Shown: one piece after another, positions 28,369 to 35,758 of the stretch | Numbering within the stretch: position 1 is the stretch's first letter | Layout of the letters: each line of letters opens with the position of its first letter | Assembly (NCBI RefSeq): GCF_009676955.1 | Contig: NZ_CP045696.1 | Coordinates: 930,001-994,000, forward strand | DNA: 64,000 nt | Origin: Sodaliphilus pleomorphus | Lineage (GTDB): Bacteria > Bacteroidota > Bacteroidia > Bacteroidales > Muribaculaceae | Direction of reading: 5' to 3' | Notes under the pieces: generated by a model | Database searches by the model: none | The model's input: the letters and a program-made list of their open reading frames with translations, nothing else | What the model was told of the DNA's origin: nothing | Made by a program: the position numbers and the translations under genes

Positions 28369-28430
28369 AAAATGGTCTAAACGACCTTATTTTTCGCAAA
28401 ATTAAGAAAAAAGTGCAATTAGACCAATTT
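28369..28430. promoter_or_regulatory. Inverted repeat flanking the DUF4105 promoter
   Basis: AAAATGGTCTAA (28369-28380) and TTAGACCAATTT (28419-28430) are inverted copies matching at 11 of 12 positions, 38 bases apart. The right arm covers the -33 element and the left arm lies just downstream of the predicted start. A further GGTCTAA occurs at 28815-28821. Confidence 0.45.
28397..28427 (-). promoter_or_regulatory. Promoter of the DUF4105 gene
   Basis: Minus strand TTG (28427-28425), 20 bases, TAATTTTG (28404-28397): full consensus. Leader about 80 bases. Confidence 0.78.
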
Positions 28431-28456
28431 TTTTTGAAATTAACGCTCCAGAATTG

Positions 28457-28486
28457 TTGTTGTTTTCAAGAAATGTGTTATCTTTG
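28457..28486 (+). promoter_or_regulatory. Promoter of candidate small RNA (plus strand)
   Basis: TTG (28457-28459), 19 bases, TATCTTTG (28479-28486): full consensus, followed within 110 bases by a terminator and no gene. Confidence 0.72.
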
Positions 28487-28492
28487 CAGAGC

Positions 28493-28592
28493 AAAACAAT
28501 TAGGACAGCAATATAAATATTGCACTTTTCTATACAGATTCTATTCATAAAATTCAAAAGTCCCACTCGTGACGAGCAGGGCTTTTTTTTTT
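28493..28592 (+). ncRNA. Candidate small RNA, about 100 bases
   Basis: Bounded by a perfect promoter and a terminator with ten T. A 5' hairpin pairs GCAATA (28508-28513) with TATTGC (28518-28523) around a 4-base loop. An A/T-rich single-stranded linker follows, then the terminator stem: the usual plan of a trans-acting bacterial small RNA. No open reading frame. Family not recognised. Confidence 0.55.
28556..28592 (+). terminator. Terminator of plus-strand small RNA
   Basis: AAAAGTCC (28556-28563) pairs with GGGCTTTT (28579-28586, one G-U), with an inner CTCG/CGAG stem, then T to 28592. Confidence 0.8.
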
Positions 28593-28833
28593 ATTACCCT
28601 TTCGCTTGCCCGCACCCAGGCCACCCAACATGCCCAAATCACACAGGCGTGCCACTGCAACATCGCGCGTGCACGCGCACAAAAAACCGACCGTGTCATC
28701 ACGACAAAGCCGGAATTCATAACTCTTATTTAAATTACCAATTTTGAATACTAAAAAAATGAATTCTAAGATTTTTTCTGCTACAAAAATAAGCACAATA
28801 CTCTTTTTTGGGTAGGTCTAAATGTCGAATAAA

Positions 28834-28852
28834 CTGTTCTATTTTAGAACAG
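28834..28852. promoter_or_regulatory. Palindrome CTGTTCT-N5-AGAACAG
   Basis: Perfect 7-bp arms (28834-28840 and 28846-28852). Contains TTCTA/TAGAA, the core of the two palindromes that follow, in the opposite arrangement. Confidence 0.4.
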
Positions 28853-28861
28853 CTTGTTTAC

Positions 28862-28877
28862 ATTAGAAATATCTAAT
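28862..28877. promoter_or_regulatory. Palindrome copy A: ATTAGA-N4-TCTAAT
   Basis: Perfect 6-bp arms around AATA. The same site recurs 33 bases downstream, about three helical turns. Confidence 0.5.
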
Positions 28878-28894
28878 AAATTGATACCGTTTTT

Positions 28895-28910
28895 ATTAGA
28901 AACTTCTAAT
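28895..28910. promoter_or_regulatory. Palindrome copy B: ATTAGA-N4-TCTAAT
   Basis: Perfect 6-bp arms around AACT. Identical arms to copy A, same face of the helix. Typical of cooperative operator pairs; the regulator is unknown. Confidence 0.5.
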
Positions 28911-28971
28911 CTTCCAGGCGCCGATTCTCAACCAAGTCCATGCCCGATCTCTCCAACCATGGCGGCATTGC

Positions 28972-29008
28972 ACGAAAAAAAATCAGCCCTGTCGTCGCGA
29001 CAGAGCTG
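28972..29008 (-). terminator. Terminator of the minus-strand structured RNA
   Basis: CAGC-C-CTGTCG (28984-28994) pairs with CGACAG-A-GCTG (28998-29008) around a 3-base loop. On the minus strand the hairpin is followed by ATTTTTTTT. Confidence 0.82.
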
Positions 29009-29375
29009 AAAAGCAAAAACTACATTATAATTTACTTACTGCTTAAAAAAGTCTATCTTAAAATAAAAAAAACATATGTACAAGTACTCTTAAAATCCTA
29101 AAAACTATCGTTGCCACTTTGGGGGTCGCGTGCCACTCACATGAGAGGCGCACATCGAGCATCGTCCAAGACAGGGATCCTCGCTGGCCGCCAAAGACTC
29201 GTGGCAGCGCTGCTCTCCTGCCCCGCCACCGCTGCAGTCGCGCTGCTGTGTGATAGCACATCGAGCCATCATGCGCAGCAACAACGCAGGGCAAAAGCCT
29301 GCTCACCGGTGTGCAGCCCGCCTCGACGGCCGTGGAACCAAGGCTCGCACAAGTCCTCTCGGCAGCTCACCAGTC
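28972..29375 (-). ncRNA. Candidate structured non-coding RNA, about 400 bases
   Basis: The minus-strand transcript starts just below a perfect promoter (29381-29411) and ends at a terminator hairpin (29008-28984) with an eight-T run. Bases 29103-29375 are strongly G+C-rich inside A+T-rich flanks and contain nested pairings: 29109-29122 with 29191-29209 (13 pairs with a bulge), 29156-29163 with 29176-29183, TGTG/CACA (29247-29250 with 29257-29260) enclosed by GCTGC/GCAGC (29242-29246 with 29275-29279), and GCAGG/CCTGC (29286-29290 with 29298-29302). No protein frame is convincing. I compared it by eye with RNase P RNA, tmRNA, SRP RNA and 6S RNA and did not find the conserved cores. The 3' part (29009-29095) is A+T-rich, with an alternative T-run end near 29070. 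Confidence 0.6.
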
Positions 29376-29380
29376 GACTA

Positions 29381-29411
29381 CAAATATACATGAACTTCTC
29401 ATTTATCTCAA
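29381..29411 (-). promoter_or_regulatory. Promoter of the minus-strand structured RNA
   Basis: Minus strand TTG (29411-29409), 20 bases, TATATTTG (29388-29381): full consensus, pointing into the G+C-rich block. Confidence 0.75.
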
Positions 29412-29742
29412 CACCAATGCATAAAATCGCCTGTTTTTTAGTCATATTTAATGTTAGTAAATCTTCATTATTATTTATCAACATATTTTTAGGATAAAAC
29501 CTATAGGTAGCTCTACCACAACAAAAAAATGTCCACAACCCAAGCCGAGACACGAGCTATTTTTACCATATATATGAGTATAAATACATAAATTATAAGA
29601 AAAAGACATGAATACAGCCAAAATTATGGATTGAAAGAAAATTTGATGCACTTAAGATTTTATTAACACCGAAAATAGCAGGCATGGTCAATCCATGAAA
29701 GTTTAATGAATGTTAATTTTGTCGTAAAACGATAAATAGATA

Positions 29743-29772
29743 TTGTTTTTTAATATCATCTTCTTAATTTTG
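29743..29772 (+). promoter_or_regulatory. Promoter of the DUF2975-HTH-barrel operon
   Basis: TTG (29743-29745), 19 bases, TAATTTTG (29765-29772): full consensus. Leader about 28 bases. A second TAATTTTG at 29714-29721 lacks a -33 partner. Confidence 0.78.
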
Positions 29773-29806
29773 CATCAACACATAAACAAAATAAGACAAT
29801 CGAAAG

Positions 29807-30307
29807 ATGAACAGCAACAAAAAGAAGATACTCACCAGTGCCTGCTATGCCGTTCTGGTGATATTGGCAGGATGGGCAGTGCTCGTTTTATTACAGTTAT
29901 TGCGGTGGACCGACCTCATAGACATAAACATAGGGCTGGGCTCGCAAATAGGCCGCTTGGCCTGGGCTGCCGACTTGAAAGCGCTCACAATACAGCGTGT
30001 GGAGATCATAGGCTACATGGCGTCGTCGCTCGTGCTGATAGCATTGGCATTTATTCTTGTGGTGAATTGCATGAAAGGAATCAAGTCGAAGAGGCTGTTC
30101 TCGCACAAAAGCACGATCACGCTGTGGGCTATCACGTGTGTAAGCTTCTTTTTCGAACTTTTCTCGTCCAACCTATCCATTCTTTTCGGCAGCAGGCAGA
30201 TCAGCTTCGGCAGTAACCTGATAGTAACCCCGCTGATACTCCTGCTATTCACATTGCTCTACGACACAGCCGTGAGCATAGCCGCCGAAAACGAACTCAC
30301 AATATAA
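29807..30307 (+). CDS. DUF2975 family membrane protein
   Basis: 166 residues with four predicted transmembrane helices (about 10-32, 65-86, 103-122, 133-155). This is the DUF2975 pattern: LAGWAVLVLLQL, a short extracytoplasmic loop, then a lysine-rich cytoplasmic turn (KGIKSKRLFS) before helix three. DUF2975 proteins are nearly always encoded next to a small YozG/HTH_26-type regulator, as here (14 bases downstream), and probably form a membrane sensor-regulator pair; that role is inference. It is first in a three-gene operon. Confidence 0.85.
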   Translation: MNSNKKKILTSACYAVLVILAGWAVLVLLQLLRWTDLIDINIGLGSQIGRLAWAADLKALTIQRVEIIGYMASSLVLIALAFILVVNCMKGIKSKRLFSHKSTITLWAITCVSFFFELFSSNLSILFGSRQISFGSNLIVTPLILLLFTLLYDTAVSIAAENELTI

Positions 30308-30321
30308 TAGAAGCACGCGAT

Positions 30322-30540
30322 ATGATCATAGTAAATTTGGACGTCGTGATGGCAAAGCGAAAAGTGTCGTTGAACGAGCTTTCGAAACTCGTGGGCATAA
30401 CCACAGCCAACCTGTCGATACTGAAGACCGGTAAAGCCAAGGCAATACGGTTTTCAACACTCAACGCAATATGCCACGTGCTCGGCTGTGAGCCTGGCGA
30501 CATTCTGGAATATAGAAGCGACAACGAAGCACAGCCATGA
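30322..30540 (+). CDS. Small HTH transcriptional regulator (YozG/Cro type)
   Basis: 72 residues, essentially one helix-turn-helix domain: MIIVNLDVVMAKRKVSLNELS, recognition region VGITTANLSILKTGKAKAIRF, then LNAICHVLGCEPGDILEY, the classic HTH_26 closing signature. It partners DUF2975 proteins across bacteria. Its TGA stop overlaps the ATG of the next gene (ATGA, 30537-30540), so the barrel gene is translationally coupled. Likely targets are its own promoter or the palindromes at 28862-28910; untested. Confidence 0.9.
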   Translation: MIIVNLDVVMAKRKVSLNELSKLVGITTANLSILKTGKAKAIRFSTLNAICHVLGCEPGDILEYRSDNEAQP

Positions 30541-32603
30541 CAGCCCACGCACTACACATCGCTTTTTGTCTCTTGCTTTTCGGCTCAAGCGAGTGCTGGG
30601 CTCAAGGCGAGAGCGATTCTGTCTCGGTCGACAGCATTGCCCAAACCCTGCCCGACGTGCTTGTCGAGGGCGAGCGCCCCATAGCCGTTGTGCATGGCAG
30701 CGCTATAACCTACGATTTGCCTCGGCTGATTGAGAAAAAGGGAGTTAGCAATATCTATGATGCCATCAAAGAACTACCTGGAGTGACCGAGACGGGTGAA
30801 ACATTTCAACTGGCCAACCGAGATGTCACCATCTCGCTGAACGGGAAAGTGCTCTCGCTCACAAGCGAGCAGGTGGCCCGGCTACTGAAGAGCCTGCCGG
30901 CAAGCCGAATTGAGAAAGCCGACGTGATGTATTCGGCACCAGCCAAGACACAAGTGCGAGGTGCCTTAATAAACATACGGTTAAGGAAAGAGACCTCGAG
31001 CGGTGCCCCGCTTGAAGGAGAGGGTGTTGTTGCCTGCAACATGCAGCACAATGCCAAGTATGGCGAGCGAGCCTCGGTGCTTTATAACAGAGGCAAGTTT
31101 TCCCTCGACGCCATGTATCTTCACAGTCATGGCAAGGACTACCAGCTTACCGAACAAGAAACCCACCACAAGCTCAACGATGGTAATGTTTACGATATAA
31201 AAAACGCAGAACAGCGCTCTACCAAGCTGTTCGGTCACGACTACCGCATAAGTGCAGAATACGACTTTGCCGACAATCACAACATATCGTTCTCCTATCA
31301 AGGGAGCTACAACCACAGAGACATCGACCAATTGTATACCGGGAGCATATATGGCTACACGCTCTCCAACCACCGCACCTGGCTTCACAATGCCCGTCTC
31401 GACTATCAGGCTCACTTTGGCCTCAAGGCAGGAATAGAAACAACCTACTACCATGACCCTGAAAATCAACACCTGAGCAGCACCACACCCACCCAAAGCC
31501 TTAGCTTCACAGTTGAAAACGACCAGCGTGTAAACACGTGGCGCTACTACCTGTCGCAAGAGCACCAGCTGAAAAACGACTGGAACTTGGACTATGGCGC
31601 ATGGTACAAGCAGGCGGTCAACCACAGCCGGCAGGCCTATCGCCAGTCAAGCAGAATAAGCTACCTGCGCCAAACCGAAGACGTGTTTAATGTGTATGCC
31701 GGTTTTGGCAAGAATTGGAACAACCGTCTTGTCCTTGATGCCTCGCTGGCTGCCGAGTACTATCATTCCCCACAATGGCATGAGTGGAACCTGTATCCCA
31801 CAATCAATCTAACCTATGTGCCCAATCCTTCAAACGTGTGGGTACTCAGCCTGGCAACAGAACGAGAGTATCCTGAATATTGGGCAATGAACAACTTTAC
31901 CGTTTATAGCAATGGCGGATATGATGAAATTACGGGCAACCCCTATATAAAGCCAGCCAAGCAGTGGGCTGCCAACCTGATATGGGTGCTGAAAAACAAA
32001 CATCAATTTGTGGCTTTTTTCAATCATGTGGACAACTATTTTGTACAGACACCCTACATGCGTCCCGATCAACTCGTAAAAACTTACAAGGTTTTGAATT
32101 TGAACTATCAGCAGCAAGCAGGACTTCAGGCTGTATTGTCACACAAGTTTGGCTCTTGGCTCGATTCCCGTCTCACGCTCACAGGCGTGTGGATGCGTGA
32201 GAAGTGTGACGACTACTACGACATTCCGTTCGATCGCTCAATAATCATGGGGATAGCCAAGATGAGCAATGTTGTGACCCTTAGCTCCAAGCATGGCTTG
32301 ACAATGACAGTCGACGGCATGGTGCGCAGCAAGGCACACCAGGCAATCTACGACATGCCAGGGTCAGGCAACCTCGACTTGGGAGTGAACTGGCAGTTTT
32401 GGCACAAGCGTGCCACCATTCATGTGTTTTGCAATGATGTTTTCAAGACATCGGCCATCAACCCTCACATAGATTACAAGGGGCAGTGGCTCCACATGAA
32501 CTTCGGCTGTTATCGCCAGCTCGGCATTTCACTCACTGTAAAACTCGGTGGCTATAAGGCAAAAAAAGGAAAAACCGTCGACACGTCACGGTTCCGGAAA
32601 TAG
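30537..32603 (+). CDS. TonB-plug outer membrane beta-barrel protein
   Basis: 688 residues. A signal peptide (HIAFCLLLFGSSECWAQ) is followed directly by a TonB-dependent receptor plug: LPDVLVEGERPIAV, then IYDAIKELPGVTETGETFQLANRDVTISLNGK and the KADVMYSAPAKTQVRGALINI segment that ends the plug. The rest is a beta-barrel of the outer membrane OMP_b-brl_3 type. Unlike most relatives it has no N-terminal carboxypeptidase-regulatory-like domain. Base composition and codon choice look less G+C-biased than neighbouring genes, suggesting acquisition. It overlaps the HTH gene by 4 bases. The ligand is unknown. It need not be a transporter; many such barrels serve signalling or peptide uptake. Confidence 0.85.
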   Translation: MTAHALHIAFCLLLFGSSECWAQGESDSVSVDSIAQTLPDVLVEGERPIAVVHGSAITYDLPRLIEKKGVSNIYDAIKELPGVTETGETFQLANRDVTISLNGKVLSLTSEQVARLLKSLPASRIEKADVMYSAPAKTQVRGALINIRLRKETSSGAPLEGEGVVACNMQHNAKYGERASVLYNRGKFSLDAMYLHSHGKDYQLTEQETHHKLNDGNVYDIKNAEQRSTKLFGHDYRISAEYDFADNHNISFSYQGSYNHRDIDQLYTGSIYGYTLSNHRTWLHNARLDYQAHFGLKAGIETTYYHDPENQHLSSTTPTQSLSFTVENDQRVNTWRYYLSQEHQLKNDWNLDYGAWYKQAVNHSRQAYRQSSRISYLRQTEDVFNVYAGFGKNWNNRLVLDASLAAEYYHSPQWHEWNLYPTINLTYVPNPSNVWVLSLATEREYPEYWAMNNFTVYSNGGYDEITGNPYIKPAKQWAANLIWVLKNKHQFVAFFNHVDNYFVQTPYMRPDQLVKTYKVLNLNYQQQAGLQAVLSHKFGSWLDSRLTLTGVWMREKCDDYYDIPFDRSIIMGIAKMSNVVTLSSKHGLTMTVDGMVRSKAHQAIYDMPGSGNLDLGVNWQFWHKRATIHVFCNDVFKTSAINPHIDYKGQWLHMNFGCYRQLGISLTVKLGGYKAKKGKTVDTSRFRK

Positions 32604-32652
32604 GAGACAGAATTCCACATTCCTTCTCGGCCCCGACAGGGGAATTGTGTGC

Positions 32653-33549
32653 CTACTTGCCCTCACCTATCGCCGTGCCGCCAGGCGTGGCAGGCTGCTG
32701 CGGCTGTTTGTTCTGTTTTTTGGGCCACTTGTCGCCCTGCAGCGGGATGGTGTAGTAGAGGCTGAACGAGAAACCCCACCGGCGGTCGCGCGGCCCGAAG
32801 CCGGGCACATACCAAGGGCGCGAACTGGAGTTTTTCTTGTAGTTGAATATGCCCTGGTACTTCACTTGCCACCCTGCCGAGATGTTGCGCCACACGTTCA
32901 CGCGCAGGCCAGCAAGGAACTCGCCCCACAAGGCATGGCTGCTTTGGTCCTTGATGGCAAAGGTGTAGTTCTCGCCCCAGTAGGGATTGGAGTAGTCGAT
33001 GGCCGTGATGTCGTAGTTGAACGTTGAGTAGCCCATGCGCAGCCCCAGCACCACTTGGTAGCGCGGGTCGCTCTTAAACATCATGTTGTAGTTGGCCCCC
33101 AGGCGCACATAGGGCGAGAGCTTGCCCTTGTAGGTAAAGTTCATGTCGTCGGGCCTATCCTTGGCATAGCCCAGTCCCAGCTCGAGCACCGGCTGCAAGC
33201 GGTTCCACATGTTGAGCGTGGCACTCACGTCGAAGCTACAGTACTTCTGGCCAAAGAGCTTGAGCACCGGGTCGAGGATGTTAACCCCCACCGTCACATC
33301 GGTGAGCTTGGGGTAGCGCGGATACACGCGCTTGAGCGAGTCGCGGCGCAGCCGGGCACGGGCGGCAGCCGTGTCGCCGCTCAGGTAGTCCTGCACCACC
33401 TCCTCCTTGGTGCCCTTGGCGGGGCGCAGCACCTTGTTGGTGCTGGGTTTCACCGGCGTCACGTGGCGCTGGCCAGCGTCCTGTGCCTCGAGCGCAAAGC
33501 TGGTGAGCAGCACAACGACTGCAATCATATAGAGCCTGAACTTCATCAA
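32653..33549 (-). CDS. DUF6048 family outer membrane protein
   Basis: 298 residues with a signal peptide (MIAVVVLLTSFALEAQ). A Lys/Arg/Ala-rich linker (about 25-80) leads into a region of alternating strands (VTVGVNILDPVLKLFGQKY, SFDVSATLNMWNRLQPVLELGLGYAKD, LRMGYSTFNYD, WGEFLAGLRVNVWRNISAGWQVKYQGIF) that ends in a barrel-like FSFSLYYTIPL. The plan fits DUF6048, a Bacteroidetes barrel family of unknown role. A Lys/Gln/Pro-rich tail follows the barrel. Its ATG overlaps the stop of the DUF6452 gene (ATGA, 33546-33549); the two families are usually found as a pair. Confidence 0.8.
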   Translation of the reverse strand: MMKFRLYMIAVVVLLTSFALEAQDAGQRHVTPVKPSTNKVLRPAKGTKEEVVQDYLSGDTAAARARLRRDSLKRVYPRYPKLTDVTVGVNILDPVLKLFGQKYCSFDVSATLNMWNRLQPVLELGLGYAKDRPDDMNFTYKGKLSPYVRLGANYNMMFKSDPRYQVVLGLRMGYSTFNYDITAIDYSNPYWGENYTFAIKDQSSHALWGEFLAGLRVNVWRNISAGWQVKYQGIFNYKKNSSSRPWYVPGFGPRDRRWGFSFSLYYTIPLQGDKWPKKQNKQPQQPATPGGTAIGEGK

Positions 33550-34049
33550 TTTTTCATAAAGATTTTTATCGACGTGCGGTCTTGGTTGGTGATGTGGGGA
33601 TAAACGACAACCACCGAGTCGATGCGGTGAGTTGTATAGTCAACGCGTGAGATGTCGAAGAAAAACATGGCTCCGCAGTCGCGCGAGACAAAGGTGGGCA
33701 CCGCCTGGCAGGCCAGTGTGACCGTGTCGGGGGCAACAGCGAGGCTGCTCTTGTAGGAAAACACAAATTGCGACTGCTGCACCGTAGAGCGCAGGGGCAG
33801 GTAGAGCTGGCTCACACTTTGCCCGGCAGCCAGCACGCTGTCGCCTGGAGCACCCAGGCCGCGCACCGTGAGGCTGTCGACCGTGGCAAGGGCGCCCGTG
33901 CCACTGTTGTAGAACTTGGCCAGCGGCACGGCGCTGCCGTTGTCGTAGCAGCCGTCGCTCGTGCACGAGCCCATGCACGCGATGCAGGCCGCCAGCAATG
34001 TGGCAGTAAGCAAGCTACTGGTCAAGCCCGATTTCTTGTGATATCTCAT
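33546..34049 (-). CDS. DUF6452 family lipoprotein
   Basis: 167 residues. The lipoprotein signal ends in ACIACMGSCTSDGC; the exact lipid cysteine is one of two candidates (near 23 or 29). The mature part is a single beta-sandwich-like domain with LAKFYNSGTGALATVDSLTVRGLG, SQFVFSYKSSLAVAPDTVTL and a conserved CGAMFFFDISRVDYTTH, matching DUF6452. Its start overlaps the end of the GT2 gene by 35 bases, and it overlaps the DUF6048 gene by 4, so all are co-translated. Function unknown; it may be a partner of the DUF6048 barrel. Confidence 0.8.
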   Translation of the reverse strand: MRYHKKSGLTSSLLTATLLAACIACMGSCTSDGCYDNGSAVPLAKFYNSGTGALATVDSLTVRGLGAPGDSVLAAGQSVSQLYLPLRSTVQQSQFVFSYKSSLAVAPDTVTLACQAVPTFVSRDCGAMFFFDISRVDYTTHRIDSVVVVYPHITNQDRTSIKIFMKN

Positions 34050-34974
34050 AATGGTTGCGGTCGGAAGAATGCCTGATCAAGAGTTCGCCCAGGAAGCCCG
34101 ACATGAAGAGCTGAGTGCCCAGCACCATGCAGGTGAGCGCAATGTAGAAGTAGAGCGAGTCGCTCACAAAGAAGGGATGCTCGGTGTGCAAGTAGTACAG
34201 CTTGAGGATGAGCAGCACGAGCACTGCCACAAAGCCCAGCAGAAACATGAGCGAGCCCATGAGCCCAAAGAAGTGCATGGGTTTCTTGCCAAACTTGGTG
34301 AGGAACCACAGCGTGAGCAGGTCGAGATAGCCGTTCACAAAGCGGTCGAGGCCAAACTTTGACGAGCCATACTTGCGGGCCTGGTGGTGCACCACCCGCT
34401 CGCCTATGCGGGTGAAACCTGCATTCTTGGCCAGGTAGGGAATGTAGCGGTGCATGTCGGCATACACCTCGATGTGCTTCACCACCTCGCGGCGGTAGGC
34501 CTTGAGCCCGCAGTTGAAGTCGTGCAGGTTGTGGATGCCGCTCACCCAGCGCGCCGTGGCGTTGAAGAGCTTGGTGGGTATGGTCTTCGACTTGGGGTCG
34601 TAGCGTTTCTTTTTCCATCCGCTCACCAGGTCGTAGCCTTCTTGGGTGATCATCTTGTAGAGGCCGGGGATCTCGTCGGGGCTGTCCTGCAAGTCGGCGT
34701 CCATGGTGATGACCACGTCGCCCTGTGCACGCTGGAAGCCCGTGTTCAGGGCAGGCGACTTGCCGTAGTTGCGGCGGAAGCACACCCCCTTGATGCACTT
34801 GTTTTTCTCATGCAGCTGCTCTATCACTTGCCACGAGCCGTCGGTGCTGCCGTCGTTGATCATGAGCACCTCGTAGCTGAAGTTGTTTTCCTTCATCACG
34901 CGCTCGATCCACTGGGCCAGCTCGGGAAGCGACTCGGCCTCATTGTACAAGGGAACTACTACTGATATATCCAT
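34015..34974 (-). CDS. Family 2 glycosyltransferase (DPM1/GtrB type)
   Basis: 319 residues. The GT-A domain starts at DISVVVPLYNEAESLPEL, with the metal-binding DADLQDSPDEIPGLY and the acceptor region YDPKSKTIPTKLFN following. Two C-terminal transmembrane helices (about 236-262 and 275-297) are typical of enzymes that load a sugar onto a polyprenyl phosphate at the inner membrane. Precise sugar not determinable. It lies 48 bases after the DUF4199 gene, a pairing common in Bacteroidales. Confidence 0.9.
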   Translation of the reverse strand: MDISVVVPLYNEAESLPELAQWIERVMKENNFSYEVLMINDGSTDGSWQVIEQLHEKNKCIKGVCFRRNYGKSPALNTGFQRAQGDVVITMDADLQDSPDEIPGLYKMITQEGYDLVSGWKKKRYDPKSKTIPTKLFNATARWVSGIHNLHDFNCGLKAYRREVVKHIEVYADMHRYIPYLAKNAGFTRIGERVVHHQARKYGSSKFGLDRFVNGYLDLLTLWFLTKFGKKPMHFFGLMGSLMFLLGFVAVLVLLILKLYYLHTEHPFFVSDSLYFYIALTCMVLGTQLFMSGFLGELLIRHSSDRNHYEISQEIGLDQ

Positions 34975-35022
34975 TATATAATATTATGATATTGATACTG
35001 TCTGTTTTCAAAAAAAAAAACA

Positions 35023-35574
35023 TCACTCGGCGCGGTGGTCCAGTTGCTGCCCAAGCGGCACCTTCTTGACCACCAAAGCCACAACGGCGCTCAAGAGGCT
35101 GCCCACAAACGACCATAGCCAGAATGCCGAAAACACCATCTCGATGGGCCGCGGCAGCATGTTGCCGCTCACCACACGGGTGAGCATGGCCGCCGTCTCG
35201 CGCGACTGCGGGTCGCCCGCTGCGTTGTAGAAGGCTATGCCTCGCTGGGCCATCTCGTAGAAGTAGCCTGGCCGCACAAATTGGAATATCGCCCAGGTGA
35301 CCAGCCCGGTGATGAGCGAGGCGCATATCATGATGAGGATGCCCAGCATCCACAGACCCGAATACTCGGTGAAGCCATACTCGGCGACAAACATCTTGCG
35401 TTGAAAGTAGTAGAGCATGCACGGCAGCATGAGCAGCATGGCCATGACCACGACCACCAGCCAGGGCAGGCGGTCGGCATAGATGAGGGCGGCAGCCATC
35501 ACACTCATGAAGATACCCATGGGCACTCCGTCGTTGGCCGCACGGCGATACAAGCTTATGTAGGTTTCAGCCAT
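35023..35574 (-). CDS. DUF4199 family membrane protein
   Basis: 183 residues with four predicted transmembrane helices (about 17-35, 37-56, 73-95, 147-170), matching DUF4199: an N-terminal YRRAANDGVPMGIFMSVM, the FTEYSGLWMLGILIMICASLI second pair, and a periplasmic/cytoplasmic amphipathic stretch. Function unknown. Its gene leads the DUF4199-GT2-DUF6452-DUF6048 operon from a consensus promoter. The association with the polyprenyl-sugar transferase suggests an envelope polysaccharide role (inference). Confidence 0.85.
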   Translation of the reverse strand: MAETYISLYRRAANDGVPMGIFMSVMAAALIYADRLPWLVVVVMAMLLMLPCMLYYFQRKMFVAEYGFTEYSGLWMLGILIMICASLITGLVTWAIFQFVRPGYFYEMAQRGIAFYNAAGDPQSRETAAMLTRVVSGNMLPRPIEMVFSAFWLWSFVGSLLSAVVALVVKKVPLGQQLDHRAE

Positions 35575-35595
35575 CGATGCGCTTTTACAACTCTA

Positions 35596-35625
35596 CAAAG
35601 ATACTTCAATTAAGAAGCACTACAA
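35596..35625 (-). promoter_or_regulatory. Promoter of the DUF4199 operon
   Basis: Minus strand TTG (35625-35623), 19 bases, TATCTTTG (35603-35596): full consensus. Leader about 15 bases. Confidence 0.8.
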
Positions 35626-35758
35626 AATGAAAAGCGATTTTTTCGGCTTTTGGCGCTCGGCACAAAGCCGGTGGGGTGTGAAATAAAAGAGCCACCTCAA
35701 CGTTGATAAGATAGATCAACACATTTCACACATGCTCACATCGAACGCAAACATGACA

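Larger units (their letters stand above)
28308..29806. other. 1.5-kb region without protein genes
   Basis: Contains, in order: the DUF4105 promoter with flanking inverted repeats (28369-28430), a plus-strand candidate small RNA (28457-28592), a palindrome cluster (28834-28910), a minus-strand terminator (28972-29008), a G+C-rich structured block (29103-29375) with a minus-strand promoter (29381-29411), and the DUF2975 operon promoter (29743-29772). Reading frames here are short and lack protein-like composition. The stretch 29412-29742 is A+T-rich and I see nothing definite in it beyond a second TAATTTTG at 29714-29721. Confidence 0.6.

Noticed and set aside
29058..29306. 82-residue minus-strand reading frame in the G+C-rich block
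   Set aside because: It lies inside the predicted structured RNA, has Arg/Cys/His-rich composition typical of chance frames in G+C-rich DNA, and has no family-like features.
28972..29375. Known large RNA such as RNase P, tmRNA, SRP or 6S RNA
   Set aside because: The GAGGAAAGTCC/ACAGAAA cores of RNase P and the GGGGCTGA...CCACCA ends of tmRNA are absent, and no SRP-like or 6S-like fold was recognised by eye; a database search is still needed.
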